Below, in pieces: positions 25,105 through 32,742 of a stretch of DNA of 64,000 nucleotides. Under the pieces are notes generated by a model, which was given only the letters and a program-made list of their open reading frames with translations, did no database searches and was not told the DNA's origin. The translations under genes were made by a program, and so were the position numbers. Within the stretch, counting starts at the first letter, position 1. Each line of letters starts with the position of its first letter. The stretch is from Demequina pelophila (lineage in GTDB: Bacteria > Actinomycetota > Actinomycetes > Actinomycetales > Demequinaceae), in assembly GCF_000971175.1 (NCBI RefSeq), contig NZ_BBLY01000004.1:244298-308297 (forward strand), given 5' to 3'.

Positions 25105-25110
25105 GCGCGC

Positions 25111-25920
25111 ATGCCTCGCCACGTCTCCTCCCTCCTGGGCCTGCACGCCACCGGGCCCGTGCGCCTGGTGCTCGCCATCGCGGTGGCCCCCGGCCCGGAC
25201 GGCGACGAGGGGCTGGCGATCGACGAGGAGCTGGTCGTCGAGCACGAGGGCGTGCCGGTCCCCGTCGAAGAGGCGGTGGACCAGCACGGCACCCGCCTGC
25301 ACCTGGTCGACGTCGACGAGGGCGAGGTCGAGGTGCGCTACCGCGCGCGGGTCGCCGGCCGCGCCGCGCCGGCCCCCGTGGACCCCCTCGACACGATCCG
25401 CTACCTGCGCCCCAGCCGCTACTGCGAGTCGGACATCCTGCTGCCCACCGCGATCGAGATGTTCGGCGCGCTGTCGGGCCTCGAGCAGCTCCGGGCCGTC
25501 ACCGACTGGGTGCGCGACCACCTCACGTATGCGCCCGGCGCGAGCGGCCCCACCGACGGCGCCACGGCGACGCTGCTCGCGCGCGCGGGCGTGTGCCGCG
25601 ACTTCGCCCACGTGGTGGTGGCGCACCTGCGCGCGCTCGACGTGCCCGCACGGACGGTCGCCGTCTACGCGCCGGGACTCGAGCCCATGGACTTCCACGC
25701 GGTGGTCGAGGCGCTGGTCGACGGAGAGTGGCACGTGGTCGACGCGACCGGCCTCGCCCCCCGCGAGGTGATGGTGCGCGTGGCGACGGGCCGCGACGCG
25801 GCGGACATCGCGTTCCTCACCACCATCGGTGCGCCCATCGTCTTCGAGCGCATGGAGGTCACGGCGCGGGCGGAGAGCCTTCCGAAGGAGGACCCGCGGG
25901 CCCCGGTGCTGCTGGGCTGA
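25111..25920 (+). CDS. Transglutaminase-like domain protein
   Basis: A 269-residue soluble protein with a bacterial transglutaminase/protease-like core. The catalytic triad is visible: Cys in LLARAGVCRDFAHV (about residue 163), His in DFHAVVEALVDGEWHVVD (about 195) and Asp of HVVDATG (about 210). An N-terminal beta domain precedes it, as in the actinobacterial DUF/Tgm pair proteins. No signal peptide. Natural substrates are unknown; many relatives are linked to peptide cleavage or protein modification. Its last 62 bases overlap, in antisense, the end of the AI-2E exporter gene. Confidence 0.87.
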   Translation: MPRHVSSLLGLHATGPVRLVLAIAVAPGPDGDEGLAIDEELVVEHEGVPVPVEEAVDQHGTRLHLVDVDEGEVEVRYRARVAGRAAPAPVDPLDTIRYLRPSRYCESDILLPTAIEMFGALSGLEQLRAVTDWVRDHLTYAPGASGPTDGATATLLARAGVCRDFAHVVVAHLRALDVPARTVAVYAPGLEPMDFHAVVEALVDGEWHVVDATGLAPREVMVRVATGRDAADIAFLTTIGAPIVFERMEVTARAESLPKEDPRAPVLLG

Positions 25921-27115
25921 CGTCCGCGCCCGTGGGGGCGCCGTCCTCCGTGACGGCCACGACCTCGTAGGTGCGGCCGGTGTTCTTCACGATCGCGGTG
26001 ATGAGCGCCGCGACCGGCAGCGCCATGAACGCGCCCAGCGGGCCCGCCAGCGCGCCGCCCGCGAGCGCGCCGCCGAACGCGACCGCGCCGGACAGCTCCA
26101 TGGTCTGCGAGGAGATGCGCGGGCTGAGCCAGTAGTTCTCCGCCTGCTGGTACACCAGCACCCACGCGAGCAGCACCAGCGCCGGGATGAGGCCGTTCAC
26201 CGCGAGCACGATGAGGATGGGCACGGCCGCGCCGATGTACGTGCCCACGAACGGGATGAACACGCTGACGAAGCCCATGAACACCGCGAGCGGCAGCGCG
26301 AAGGCGAGCGGCAGCCCCACGATGAGCATCACGGCGAACCCGCCCGCGCCGCAGATCACCATGAGCAGCAGGCGCGAGTAGAAGTAGCCGCCGGTCTGGC
26401 GGATCGACGTGTCCGCGATCCACGCGGCCACGTACTGCCGCGCGGGAGGCATGCGGGACAGGATCGCGCGCAGCAGCTTGGGCCACTCGACCGCGATGAA
26501 GAAGGCGAAGGTCGCGACGGTGACCAGGTCGAAGACCAGGCCCAGGCCGGAGGTGAGCAGGCCCAGCGCATCGTCCGCCCAGGACAGCAGCGCCTGCGCG
26601 ATCGTGCTGGTGCCGTCGGCCGCCGCGTCGGCGTCGACGATCGGCAGCCCCAGGTGCTCCTCGCCCCAGGCCTGCAGATTCGCGTACCAGTCCGAGGCGT
26701 TGTCCCTCACCAGCCCCGCGAACCGCGCGATCGCCGGAATGATGACGGCCACCAGGAGGGTGAGCCCCACGATTCCGGCGAGGTAGATGAGGCCCACGGC
26801 CGCGCCGCGGCGCATCTTGAAGCGGTGCGTGAGCGTGTTGACGCCGGGGATCATCGCGAGCGCGAGGAACAGGGCGACCGCGAGGATGCCCAGCAGGTGG
26901 CGCAGCTGGAAGGCGACCCACAGCATGCCGCCCGTGAGCAGCAGCACCCAGACGATCCGCCACGCGGACGCGCGGACGGCGCGGCCGAGCCACGCCGGCG
27001 GCCCGGGGTCGGCCTGGGCCTGGGCCTGGGTGGCCGCGCGCGCGACGTCCGCGGGCACGTCCTCGGGCAGGTCCTCGGGCAGGTCCTCGGGCACGTCCGA
27101 CGGCAGGTCCGCCAC
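25859..27115 (-). CDS. AI-2E family (PerM-like) transporter
   Basis: A 418-residue membrane protein with about seven to eight hydrophobic helices. Landmarks: the early pair of helices around LLLTGGMLWVAFQL, the region QTGGYFYSRLLLMVICG and the family block GFVSVFIPFVGTYIGAAVPILIVLA followed by YQQAENYWLSPRISSQTMELS. It starts with GTG three bases after the HdeD-like gene stop. The N-terminal acidic tail contains a four-residue repeat (EDLP). Members export small molecules or act as Na+/H+ antiporters; the substrate here is unknown. The C-terminal tail runs into the convergent transglutaminase-like gene. Confidence 0.88.
   Translation of the reverse strand: MADLPSDVPEDLPEDLPEDVPADVARAATQAQAQADPGPPAWLGRAVRASAWRIVWVLLLTGGMLWVAFQLRHLLGILAVALFLALAMIPGVNTLTHRFKMRRGAAVGLIYLAGIVGLTLLVAVIIPAIARFAGLVRDNASDWYANLQAWGEEHLGLPIVDADAAADGTSTIAQALLSWADDALGLLTSGLGLVFDLVTVATFAFFIAVEWPKLLRAILSRMPPARQYVAAWIADTSIRQTGGYFYSRLLLMVICGAGGFAVMLIVGLPLAFALPLAVFMGFVSVFIPFVGTYIGAAVPILIVLAVNGLIPALVLLAWVLVYQQAENYWLSPRISSQTMELSGAVAFGGALAGGALAGPLGAFMALPVAALITAIVKNTGRTYEVVAVTEDGAPTGADVSPAAPGPAGPPSEGSPPAP
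27058..27100 (-). repeat. 12-bp tandem coding repeat
   Basis: Three to four copies of a CCTCGGGCAGGT-type unit at the 5' end of the AI-2E gene, encoding Glu-Asp-Leu-Pro repeats. Because the unit is a multiple of three, copy number changes keep the frame. Confidence 0.6.
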
Positions 27116-27118
27116 GGC

Positions 27119-27736
27119 TCAGCCCTGGACGCGGGCCGCGCGCCCGAACGTGAAGGCGCGCACGAGCCCCACCACGCCCAGCACCACGAGCGCGACCGCG
27201 TTGAGCCACACGAACACCGAGGCGGAGATCCCCGGCCAGGCCACCACGACGATGCCGGCGACCAGGGCCACGACGCCGTAGACGATCGCGAGGCCCCGCG
27301 AGCGGGCGTGGCCGGACTCGATGAAGGCCATGACGCCGTCGATGATCCAGCCGAGCCCCACGGTGATGGTCGCGATGAGCAGCAGCACCGCCGTCGAGGC
27401 GGCGAGGTTGCGCAGCATCACCACGCCGCCGATGACGAGCAGGAGGCCCAGCAGGATGCCGAGCACGCGCATGCCGGCGGACAGCGCCGAGCCCAGCGCG
27501 CCCATGACGATGCGCACCACGCCGGCGATCACGAAGTAGACGGCGGTGAGCGCCGCGCCCACCGCGAGCGTGCGGCCGGGCCACACGAGCAGCGCGACGC
27601 CGAGCGCGAGGGCGAACACCCCCATGAGGCCGAACGCCACGCGGACGGCCGTGACGGCGCGTGCGGTGAGGACGGCGGGATCGATCTCGAGGCCCATCGA
27701 CTCGGCGGCGGGCGGGGTCGTGTGAAACTGCTGCAT
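27119..27736 (-). CDS. HdeD family (DUF308) membrane protein
   Basis: A 205-residue protein with six hydrophobic helices arranged as three pairs, as in HdeD/DUF308 proteins: each pair starts near a VWPG or AWPG turn (LLVWPGRTLAVGAAL and VVVAWPGISASVFVWLNA). The middle pair holds GWIIDGVMAFIESG. HdeD is linked to acid resistance in enterobacteria, but actinobacterial members have no known role. It is upstream of, and co-transcribed with, the AI-2E exporter (three-base gap). GAGGGA precedes the ATG. Confidence 0.85.
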   Translation of the reverse strand: MQQFHTTPPAAESMGLEIDPAVLTARAVTAVRVAFGLMGVFALALGVALLVWPGRTLAVGAALTAVYFVIAGVVRIVMGALGSALSAGMRVLGILLGLLLVIGGVVMLRNLAASTAVLLLIATITVGLGWIIDGVMAFIESGHARSRGLAIVYGVVALVAGIVVVAWPGISASVFVWLNAVALVVLGVVGLVRAFTFGRAARVQG

Positions 27737-27782
27737 CGCATGCTCCCTCGTGGGCCCGCCGGGGCGCGCACCCGGCGCCAGG

Positions 27783-28817
27783 CTATACCCGAGAGGCGGC
27801 CAGAGCGGGAGATACGAGCGAGAACAGGTCCTTGGGGTCGCGCGGCTCGGCGACCAGGTCGATGTCCGTGCAGTGCGCGGTGCCCGCCACGGAGTCGCGC
27901 AGGAAGCGCAGCGCCGCGCGGTCCTCGACGGCGAAGCCCACCGAGTCGAACACGGTGATCTGGTCGGGCGAGGTGCGCCCCGGCGCCGCGTCCGTGAGGA
28001 CCCGCCACAGCTCGGTGACGGGGTGGTCGGCGGGCACCTGCTGGATCTCGCCCTCGATCCGGGTCTGCGGCTCGTACTCGACGAACGTCGAGGCGCGGTG
28101 CAGGATCGCGGCGTCCAGCTCCGTCTTGCCCGGGCAGTCGCCGCCGATCGCGTTGAGGTGCATGCCGGGCTCGACCATCGCGTCCGTCACGATGGTCGCG
28201 TTGGCCTTGTCCGCGGTGCAGGTGGTGACGATGTCCGCGCCCGCCACGGCGTCCACCGCGGACGATGCGCGGGTCGCCTCGATCCCCAGCGTCGCCGCGT
28301 GGCGCAGGAACTTGTCGATCGCGTCGGGGTCGGTGTCCCACACCCGGACCCGGTCCGCACCCACCGCCGCACGCATGGCGACCGCCTGGAACTCGGACTG
28401 GGAGCCGGCGCCGAGGAGCGCGTGCACGCGCGAGCCCGGCCGGGCGAGCGCCCGCGCCGCCATCGCGGACGTCGCGGCGGTGCGCAGCGCGGTGAGCAGG
28501 GACATCTCCGCGAGCAGCACGGGATAGCCGGTCTGGACGTCGGCGAGGACGCCGAAGGCGGTCACGGTCTGGCGACCGCTGCGGGGGTTGAACGGGTGGC
28601 CGTTGACGTACTTGAAGCCGTACTCGTGGGAGTCCGCGACGGGCATGAGCTCGATGACGCCCACGGGGGAGTGGCTCGCGATCCGGGCGACCTTGTCGAA
28701 CTCCGGCCAGCGCCGGAAGTCCTCCTCGAGGTGCGGGATCAGGTCGGCGATCAGCGTCTCGACCCCGTGCTCCGCCATCCAGCCCCGCATGTGCGCGACA
28801 TCCACGAACATCACCAT
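27783..28817 (-). CDS. ocd: Ornithine cyclodeaminase
   Basis: A 344-residue member of the ornithine cyclodeaminase/mu-crystallin family, which converts L-ornithine to L-proline and ammonia with bound NAD+. Signatures: GFKYVNGHPFNP (substrate-binding Lys near residue 70), the NAD-binding HALLGAGSQSEFQ near 142, TTCTADKA, and IGGDCPGKTEL holding the catalytic Asp near 228. Length is typical for the bacterial Ocd branch rather than for alanine dehydrogenase. ATG 28817 follows AGGAGG by eight bases. A divergent Lrp regulator is next to it, the usual arrangement for amino-acid catabolism. Confidence 0.92.
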   Translation of the reverse strand: MVMFVDVAHMRGWMAEHGVETLIADLIPHLEEDFRRWPEFDKVARIASHSPVGVIELMPVADSHEYGFKYVNGHPFNPRSGRQTVTAFGVLADVQTGYPVLLAEMSLLTALRTAATSAMAARALARPGSRVHALLGAGSQSEFQAVAMRAAVGADRVRVWDTDPDAIDKFLRHAATLGIEATRASSAVDAVAGADIVTTCTADKANATIVTDAMVEPGMHLNAIGGDCPGKTELDAAILHRASTFVEYEPQTRIEGEIQQVPADHPVTELWRVLTDAAPGRTSPDQITVFDSVGFAVEDRAALRFLRDSVAGTAHCTDIDLVAEPRDPKDLFSLVSPALAASRV

Positions 28818-28854
28818 CGGGCATCCTCCTCGCGTGCCGCTCCCGCGGCGTTCC

Positions 28855-28876
28855 GGGCGCTTCGGGCGAAGCGCCC
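28855..28876. promoter_or_regulatory. Hairpin in the ocd leader
   Basis: GGGCGCTTCG and CGAAGCGCCC form a tight stem-loop about 40 bp before the ocd start codon, inside the ocd-lrp divergent region. Attenuation or mRNA stabilisation are possible; unproven. Confidence 0.4.
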
Positions 28877-28995
28877 GATCCGTCCCCTCAGGATGACAGT
28901 GTTCTCGCTCGGCTTTGTGGCCTATCGCGCGGGAAGCGTGCAAGGATTGATGCCTGGGCGCATGGTCGGTGCGTCCGGCGAGATCGGGGGTCCTC

Positions 28996-29439
28996 ATGGC
29001 GATCGACGAGCTGGACCGTCGCATCATCGATCTGCTCCGCATCGACGGCCGCGCCACCTTCGCGGACATGGGCGTGTCGATCGGCCTGTCGCCGTCGGCG
29101 GTCAAGCGCCGCGTCGACCGGATGATCGCGGACGGCGTGATCCGCGGCTTCTCGGTGCGGCTCGACCCGGCGCTCGACGGCGGCGGCACCGAGGCCCACG
29201 TCGAGCTGTTCTGTCGGGGCACGGTGGCGCCCGCGGAGCTGCGGCGCATCCTGGGCGCCATCCCCAACGTGGTCGAGGCGTCCACCGTCACGGGCCAGGC
29301 GGACGCGGTCCTGCGGCTCAAGGCGGCGACCATGCCGGACCTCGAGACGGCTCTCGAGAAGGTGCGCCTGGCCCCTCAGGTCGACAAGACGCGCTCCGCG
29401 ATCGTGCTGTCGCCGCTCATCGAGCGCCGCGACGGATAG
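28996..29439 (+). CDS. Lrp/AsnC family transcriptional regulator
   Basis: A 147-residue Lrp/AsnC protein: N-terminal helix-turn-helix (LDRRIIDLLRIDGRATFADMG, then LSPSAVKRRVDRMIADGVI) and a C-terminal RAM ligand-binding domain with VTGQADAVLRLKA. The divergent neighbour is ornithine cyclodeaminase, so ornithine, arginine or proline is the likely effector and ocd the likely target. ATG 28996 gives the standard short N terminus. It converges with the mannosyltransferase gene with 22 bp between. Confidence 0.92.
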   Translation: MAIDELDRRIIDLLRIDGRATFADMGVSIGLSPSAVKRRVDRMIADGVIRGFSVRLDPALDGGGTEAHVELFCRGTVAPAELRRILGAIPNVVEASTVTGQADAVLRLKAATMPDLETALEKVRLAPQVDKTRSAIVLSPLIERRDG

Positions 29440-29461
29440 CAGGGGATAGCGCGCGCGCCGC

Positions 29462-31051
29462 CTACACCCAGCTGCTCATCCACATGTGCAGGCGCCAGTA
29501 CTCGTAGGGCACGGGGTCGCCCGTCCACAGCGGCAGGAAGAACGCCGCCACCAGCACGCACAGCGCCACCGCGACGGCGGCCACGACCGTGCCGCGCCGG
29601 GACCAGCCCCCGTCGAGCCGCTCGGGCTGCGCGACCCGCCGCAGCGCCCACACCAGCACCAGCACCATGAACGGCGCGATGGTCACCGTGTAGAACGTGA
29701 AGATGGTGCGGTACGCGTACGGCAGCCACGGCACCCAGCCCGCCAGCACGCCCACCGCGAGCGTGGCCGCGAGCATGTCGCGGTGGCGCACCACCCTCCA
29801 GATGGCCCACCCCAGCGCGAGCGTGCCCAGCCACCAGATGAGCGGGTTGCCCAGCGCGTGGATCGCGCTCACGCAGCGCTCCGCCCCGCACGCGGCCTCC
29901 GGCACGTCCTCGAAGTAGAAGGCGGTGGGCCGCTGCTGGACCAGCCACAGCCACGGGTTCGACATGTAGGTGTGCTCGGTGGTGAGGCCGTTGTGGAACC
30001 GCCACCACTGCTGCTGCAGGTGCCACAGCGAGTTGAGCGCGTCGGGCAGCCAGGTGACGCCCTGGCCCGGGTTCTGCGCCGCCCACTGCCGCCCGTACGA
30101 GCCGTCCGTGAGGAACCAGTTCGCCCACGTCGCGACATACACCAGCGGCATGACGACCACCGTGGCGAGCGCCGCCGGGATCGCGCGCAGCCCCGCGCCC
30201 CAGAACCAGCCCGCGTAGCCCGCGCGGCGCCGCTCGACCAGGTCCCACACCACGGACAGCACCAGGAAGGCCGCGGCGTAGTACAGCGTCGACCACTTGA
30301 CCGACGCGCCCAGCGCGAGCGCCACGATGCCGGCGAGGCGCCACCAGCGCACGCCCAGGCCGGGCCCCATTCCGGGAAGGCGGGCCGGTGCATCGTCCCC
30401 GGTCACGGGGGACGATGCGCGGGTCGCCTCCCCGTCCCCGCCGCCCCCGGCGGGGACCAGGGTGCGTGCGCGCAGCCGCTCGCGGTCCCGGGCGGCCCCG
30501 GCGGTGAGGCGCCGCAGCGCCGCGTCGTGGTCGAGGACCAGCAGCCAGGCGGCGAGCACGATGAAGAACGCGGCGTAGCCGTCGAGCACGGCGACGCGGG
30601 ACATGACGATCGCCTGCCCGTCGAGCGCGAGGAGCACGCCGGCCACGCCGCCCCATAGGGTCGACCGCAGCAGGCGGCGGGCGAGCACGGCGACGAGCAC
30701 GCACATCACGGTGCCCAGCACGGCGCCCACGATGCGCCAGCCCACGGGGTTGGCGCCGAAGAGTTGGATGCCCAGCGCGATGAGCAGCTTGCCCACCATG
30801 GGGTGGACCACGTAGTCGCCCTCGGTGCTGAGCCCCGAGTAGTCGCCGTCCACCATCGCCTGGCCGTCGCCGGTCCAGTCGCCCTCGTAGCCGAGCACCG
30901 TGAGGGAGTAGCCGCCGCGCGCGTAGTAGACCTCGTCGAACACGAGCGCGTGGGGGTGGCTGAGCGACAGCATGCGGACCATTCCGGCGATCAGCGCCAC
31001 GCCGGCCAGCATGAGCGCGCCGCGCCAGCGATAGAGGGCCGCGTAAGTCAC
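29462..31051 (-). CDS. pmt: Protein O-mannosyltransferase (GT39, PMT)
   Basis: A 529-residue polytopic membrane protein with about 11 hydrophobic segments. The first extracytoplasmic loop holds the catalytic-type Asp-Glu in HALVFDEVYYARGGYSL (about residues 38-54). A central block with NWFLTDGSYGRQWA and a C-terminal TM region ending in the FYTVTIAPFMVLVL helix match actinobacterial PMTs that use polyprenyl-phosphate-mannose to mannosylate exported proteins. It is divergent from rsmI, the same pair as in mycobacteria. A cytoplasmic loop near residue 215 carries two inverted copies of the dispersed motif (ASSPVTGDDAPA). Start GTG 31051 is leaderless. Confidence 0.9.
   Translation of the reverse strand: MTYAALYRWRGALMLAGVALIAGMVRMLSLSHPHALVFDEVYYARGGYSLTVLGYEGDWTGDGQAMVDGDYSGLSTEGDYVVHPMVGKLLIALGIQLFGANPVGWRIVGAVLGTVMCVLVAVLARRLLRSTLWGGVAGVLLALDGQAIVMSRVAVLDGYAAFFIVLAAWLLVLDHDAALRRLTAGAARDRERLRARTLVPAGGGGDGEATRASSPVTGDDAPARLPGMGPGLGVRWWRLAGIVALALGASVKWSTLYYAAAFLVLSVVWDLVERRRAGYAGWFWGAGLRAIPAALATVVVMPLVYVATWANWFLTDGSYGRQWAAQNPGQGVTWLPDALNSLWHLQQQWWRFHNGLTTEHTYMSNPWLWLVQQRPTAFYFEDVPEAACGAERCVSAIHALGNPLIWWLGTLALGWAIWRVVRHRDMLAATLAVGVLAGWVPWLPYAYRTIFTFYTVTIAPFMVLVLVWALRRVAQPERLDGGWSRRGTVVAAVAVALCVLVAAFFLPLWTGDPVPYEYWRLHMWMSSWV
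30390..30418. repeat. Dispersed motif, inverted pair inside pmt
   Basis: GCATCGTCCCC (30390-30400) and GGGGACGATGCG (30407-30418) face each other across a six-base spacer, an 11-bp stem. The pair encodes ASSP and GDDAP in a loop of the mannosyltransferase. Confidence 0.75.
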
Positions 31052-31058
31052 AGGCGGA

Positions 31059-31064
31059 AGCCTA
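31059..31064 (-). promoter_or_regulatory. -10 element TAGGCT, leaderless start of pmt
   Basis: TAGGCT on the minus strand ends seven bases before the GTG at 31051. Confidence 0.55.
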
Positions 31065-31094
31065 ACCGGGCCCGGACCGGGCCTCCCGGTGTGC

Positions 31095-31100
31095 CACAGT
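31095..31100 (+). promoter_or_regulatory. -10 element CACAGT, leaderless start of rsmI
   Basis: CACAGT ends six bases before the ATG at 31107; with the pmt -10 it makes a divergent pair of leaderless promoters only about 30 bp apart. Confidence 0.5.
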
Positions 31101-31106
31101 GAGCGC

Positions 31107-31943
31107 ATGACCGGACGCATCGTGCTCGCCGCCACGCCGATCGGCAACTCCGGGGACGCGTCGGAGCGGCTGCGCGAGGCGCTCGCGACGGCGGACGTGG
31201 TCGCCGCGGAGGACACACGTCGCACGCGCGACCTGGCGACCCGGCTGGGGCTGCGGATCGTCGGCGACCTGGTCGCCCACCACGACCACAACGAGGGCGA
31301 GGCCGCGCGCGAGCTGGTCGAGCGCGCGCTCGCCGGCGCGACCGTGCTGGTGGTCTCGGACGCGGGCATGCCCGCGGTGTCCGATCCCGGCTTCCGGGTC
31401 GTGGGCGAGGCCGCGCGCGCGGGCGTCGACGTGACCGTGCTGCCCGGGCCGTCCGCGGCGCTCACCGCGCTCGCGCTGTCCGGCCTCGCGACCGACCGCT
31501 TCGCGTTCGAGGGCTTCCCGCCGCGCAAGCCGGGGGAGCGGGCCTCCCGCTTCGCGTCCCTCGCCGCGGAGGAGCGCACCATGGTGTTCTTCGAGGCGCC
31601 GCACCGGCTCGCCGCGACCCTGACCGCGATGGCGGAGGCGTTCGGCGCGGACCGCGCCGGATCCGTCTCGCGCGAGCTCACCAAGACCTACGAGGAAACC
31701 CGCCGCGGCGGCCTCGCCGCGCTCGCGGCGTGGGCGGAGGCGGAGCAGCCCCGCGGGGAGATCGTCGTGTGCGTCGCCGGCCGGCCGGCGGAGGCGCCGG
31801 GCATGGGCATGCTCGTCGCGGAGGTGCTCGCGCGCATCGGCGACGGCGAGCGCGCCAAGGCCGCGGTCGCGGACGTCGCCGCCACCGCCGGGGTGCCCAG
31901 CCGCGAGCTCTACGCGGCGGTGCTCCAGGCCCGCCAGGGCTGA
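31107..31943 (+). CDS. rsmI: 16S rRNA (cytidine-1402-2'-O)-methyltransferase
   Basis: A 278-residue SAM-dependent enzyme that 2'-O-methylates C1402 in the ribosomal P site. Diagnostic blocks: VLAATPIGNSGDAS at the N terminus, AAEDTRRTRDLA, VVSDAGMPAVSDPGFRVV, VLPGPSAALTALALSG, FEGFPPRKPGERASR and FFEAPHRLAATL. The Tetrapyrrole_Mtase fold is complete. The next gene downstream starts about 90 bp later with its own signals, so rsmI may be monocistronic. Confidence 0.95.
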   Translation: MTGRIVLAATPIGNSGDASERLREALATADVVAAEDTRRTRDLATRLGLRIVGDLVAHHDHNEGEAARELVERALAGATVLVVSDAGMPAVSDPGFRVVGEAARAGVDVTVLPGPSAALTALALSGLATDRFAFEGFPPRKPGERASRFASLAAEERTMVFFEAPHRLAATLTAMAEAFGADRAGSVSRELTKTYEETRRGGLAALAAWAEAEQPRGEIVVCVAGRPAEAPGMGMLVAEVLARIGDGERAKAAVADVAATAGVPSRELYAAVLQARQG

Positions 31944-32029
31944 CGCGCGGATCGGGCGTGCGCGCCGCGCGCCCCGGCCGCGGGCGCCCGCCGCGGCGCT
32001 AGCCTCGCGAGAGAATGAGAGGAGCGCCC

Positions 32030-32710
32030 GTGAGCCAGGCCCACGCCCGCCGGGGACTTCCCGCGGCCGCCATCGCGGTCATCGTGGTCGGGGTCGCGGC
32101 GGTCGCCCTGCTGTTCGGCCTGGGCACGTGGTGGCTCGTGACCGGGGACGATGCTCCGGTCGCCGAGGCGGGAGCCTCGCCCGCGGCGTCGGTCTCGCCG
32201 AGCGTGGCGGCCACGGCCGAGGCCACCCCCGACCCCTCCGTCGCGCCGAGCGCGACCCCGGGCCCCTCCGCCTCGCCCGACCCCTCCGTCTCGCCCGATC
32301 CCGAGGCGAGCGCGACGCCCGCGCCGGAGCCCTCGCCCGTGCCCACGCTCGAGGCCGGCGGCACGCTCGCCTTCCAGAGCCCGTCCGGCAACATCCGCTG
32401 CGAGGTGGAGGACCTCGACGGGTTCACGTGGCTCCTGTGCCAGCAGCCCTCGATCAACTACGACCCGCCCGCGCAGGCCTGCGACGGGGACGCGGACGGC
32501 GTGGCCGTGGGGCTGTGGTCGGACGCCGCCCCCGAGTACCCGTGCCTCGACGACAACCTCGAGGGCGGCGAGGTGCTGCCGCTCGACACCCCGGCCGCGA
32601 TCGGCGCGCTCGACTGCCTGCTCACGCTCGACGAGGGCCTGCGCTGCACCAACCCGCAGGGGCGCGGATTCACGCTCGAGTACTCGCGTGGAATAGGATT
32701 TTTGCCATGA
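32030..32710 (+). CDS. Membrane-anchored exported protein with DUF6636-like domain
   Basis: A 226-residue protein: basic N terminus, one membrane segment (AIAVIVVGVAAVALLFGLGTWWLV), a long Ser/Pro/Ala-rich extracellular linker and a C-terminal domain starting LAFQSPSGNIRCEVED. Six Cys (IRC, LLC, QAC, YPC, LDC, RC) suggest three disulfides, and FQSPSGNIRC resembles the DUF6636 signature. GTG 32030 has GAGAGGAG 6-8 bases upstream; ATG 32015 is an alternative. The residues GDDAP after the membrane helix come from the dispersed motif. The stop overlaps the ATG of the micro-ORF that precedes the carboxypeptidase gene. Function unknown. Confidence 0.75.
   Translation: MSQAHARRGLPAAAIAVIVVGVAAVALLFGLGTWWLVTGDDAPVAEAGASPAASVSPSVAATAEATPDPSVAPSATPGPSASPDPSVSPDPEASATPAPEPSPVPTLEAGGTLAFQSPSGNIRCEVEDLDGFTWLLCQQPSINYDPPAQACDGDADGVAVGLWSDAAPEYPCLDDNLEGGEVLPLDTPAAIGALDCLLTLDEGLRCTNPQGRGFTLEYSRGIGFLP
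32144..32155 (+). repeat. Dispersed motif, one mismatch, coding copy
   Basis: GGGGACGATGCT, read as Gly-Asp-Asp-Ala directly after the membrane helix of the DUF6636-like protein. Confidence 0.45.
32694..32699 (+). promoter_or_regulatory. -10 element TAGGAT before a leaderless micro-ORF
   Basis: TAGGAT ends seven bases before the ATG at 32707, inside the end of the upstream gene; the run TTTTTG around it stands out in base composition. Confidence 0.55.
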
Positions 32711-32742
32711 TTCGTGCCCTCCGCGCGCGGAGGCAGCGATGA
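32707..32742 (+). CDS. Eleven-residue Arg-rich leader peptide, predicted
   Basis: ATG at 32707 opens a frame [11 protein letters not shown] that stops with TGA at 32740-32742, overlapping the carboxypeptidase ATG (ATGA). It sits at the leaderless distance from TAGGAT. Five of eleven codons are Arg and use five different codons (CGT, CGC, CGG, AGG, CGA), two of them rare here. Coupled translation or attenuation of the downstream gene is inferred; the peptide itself may have no function. Could be fortuitous. Confidence 0.4.
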   Translation: MIRALRARRQR

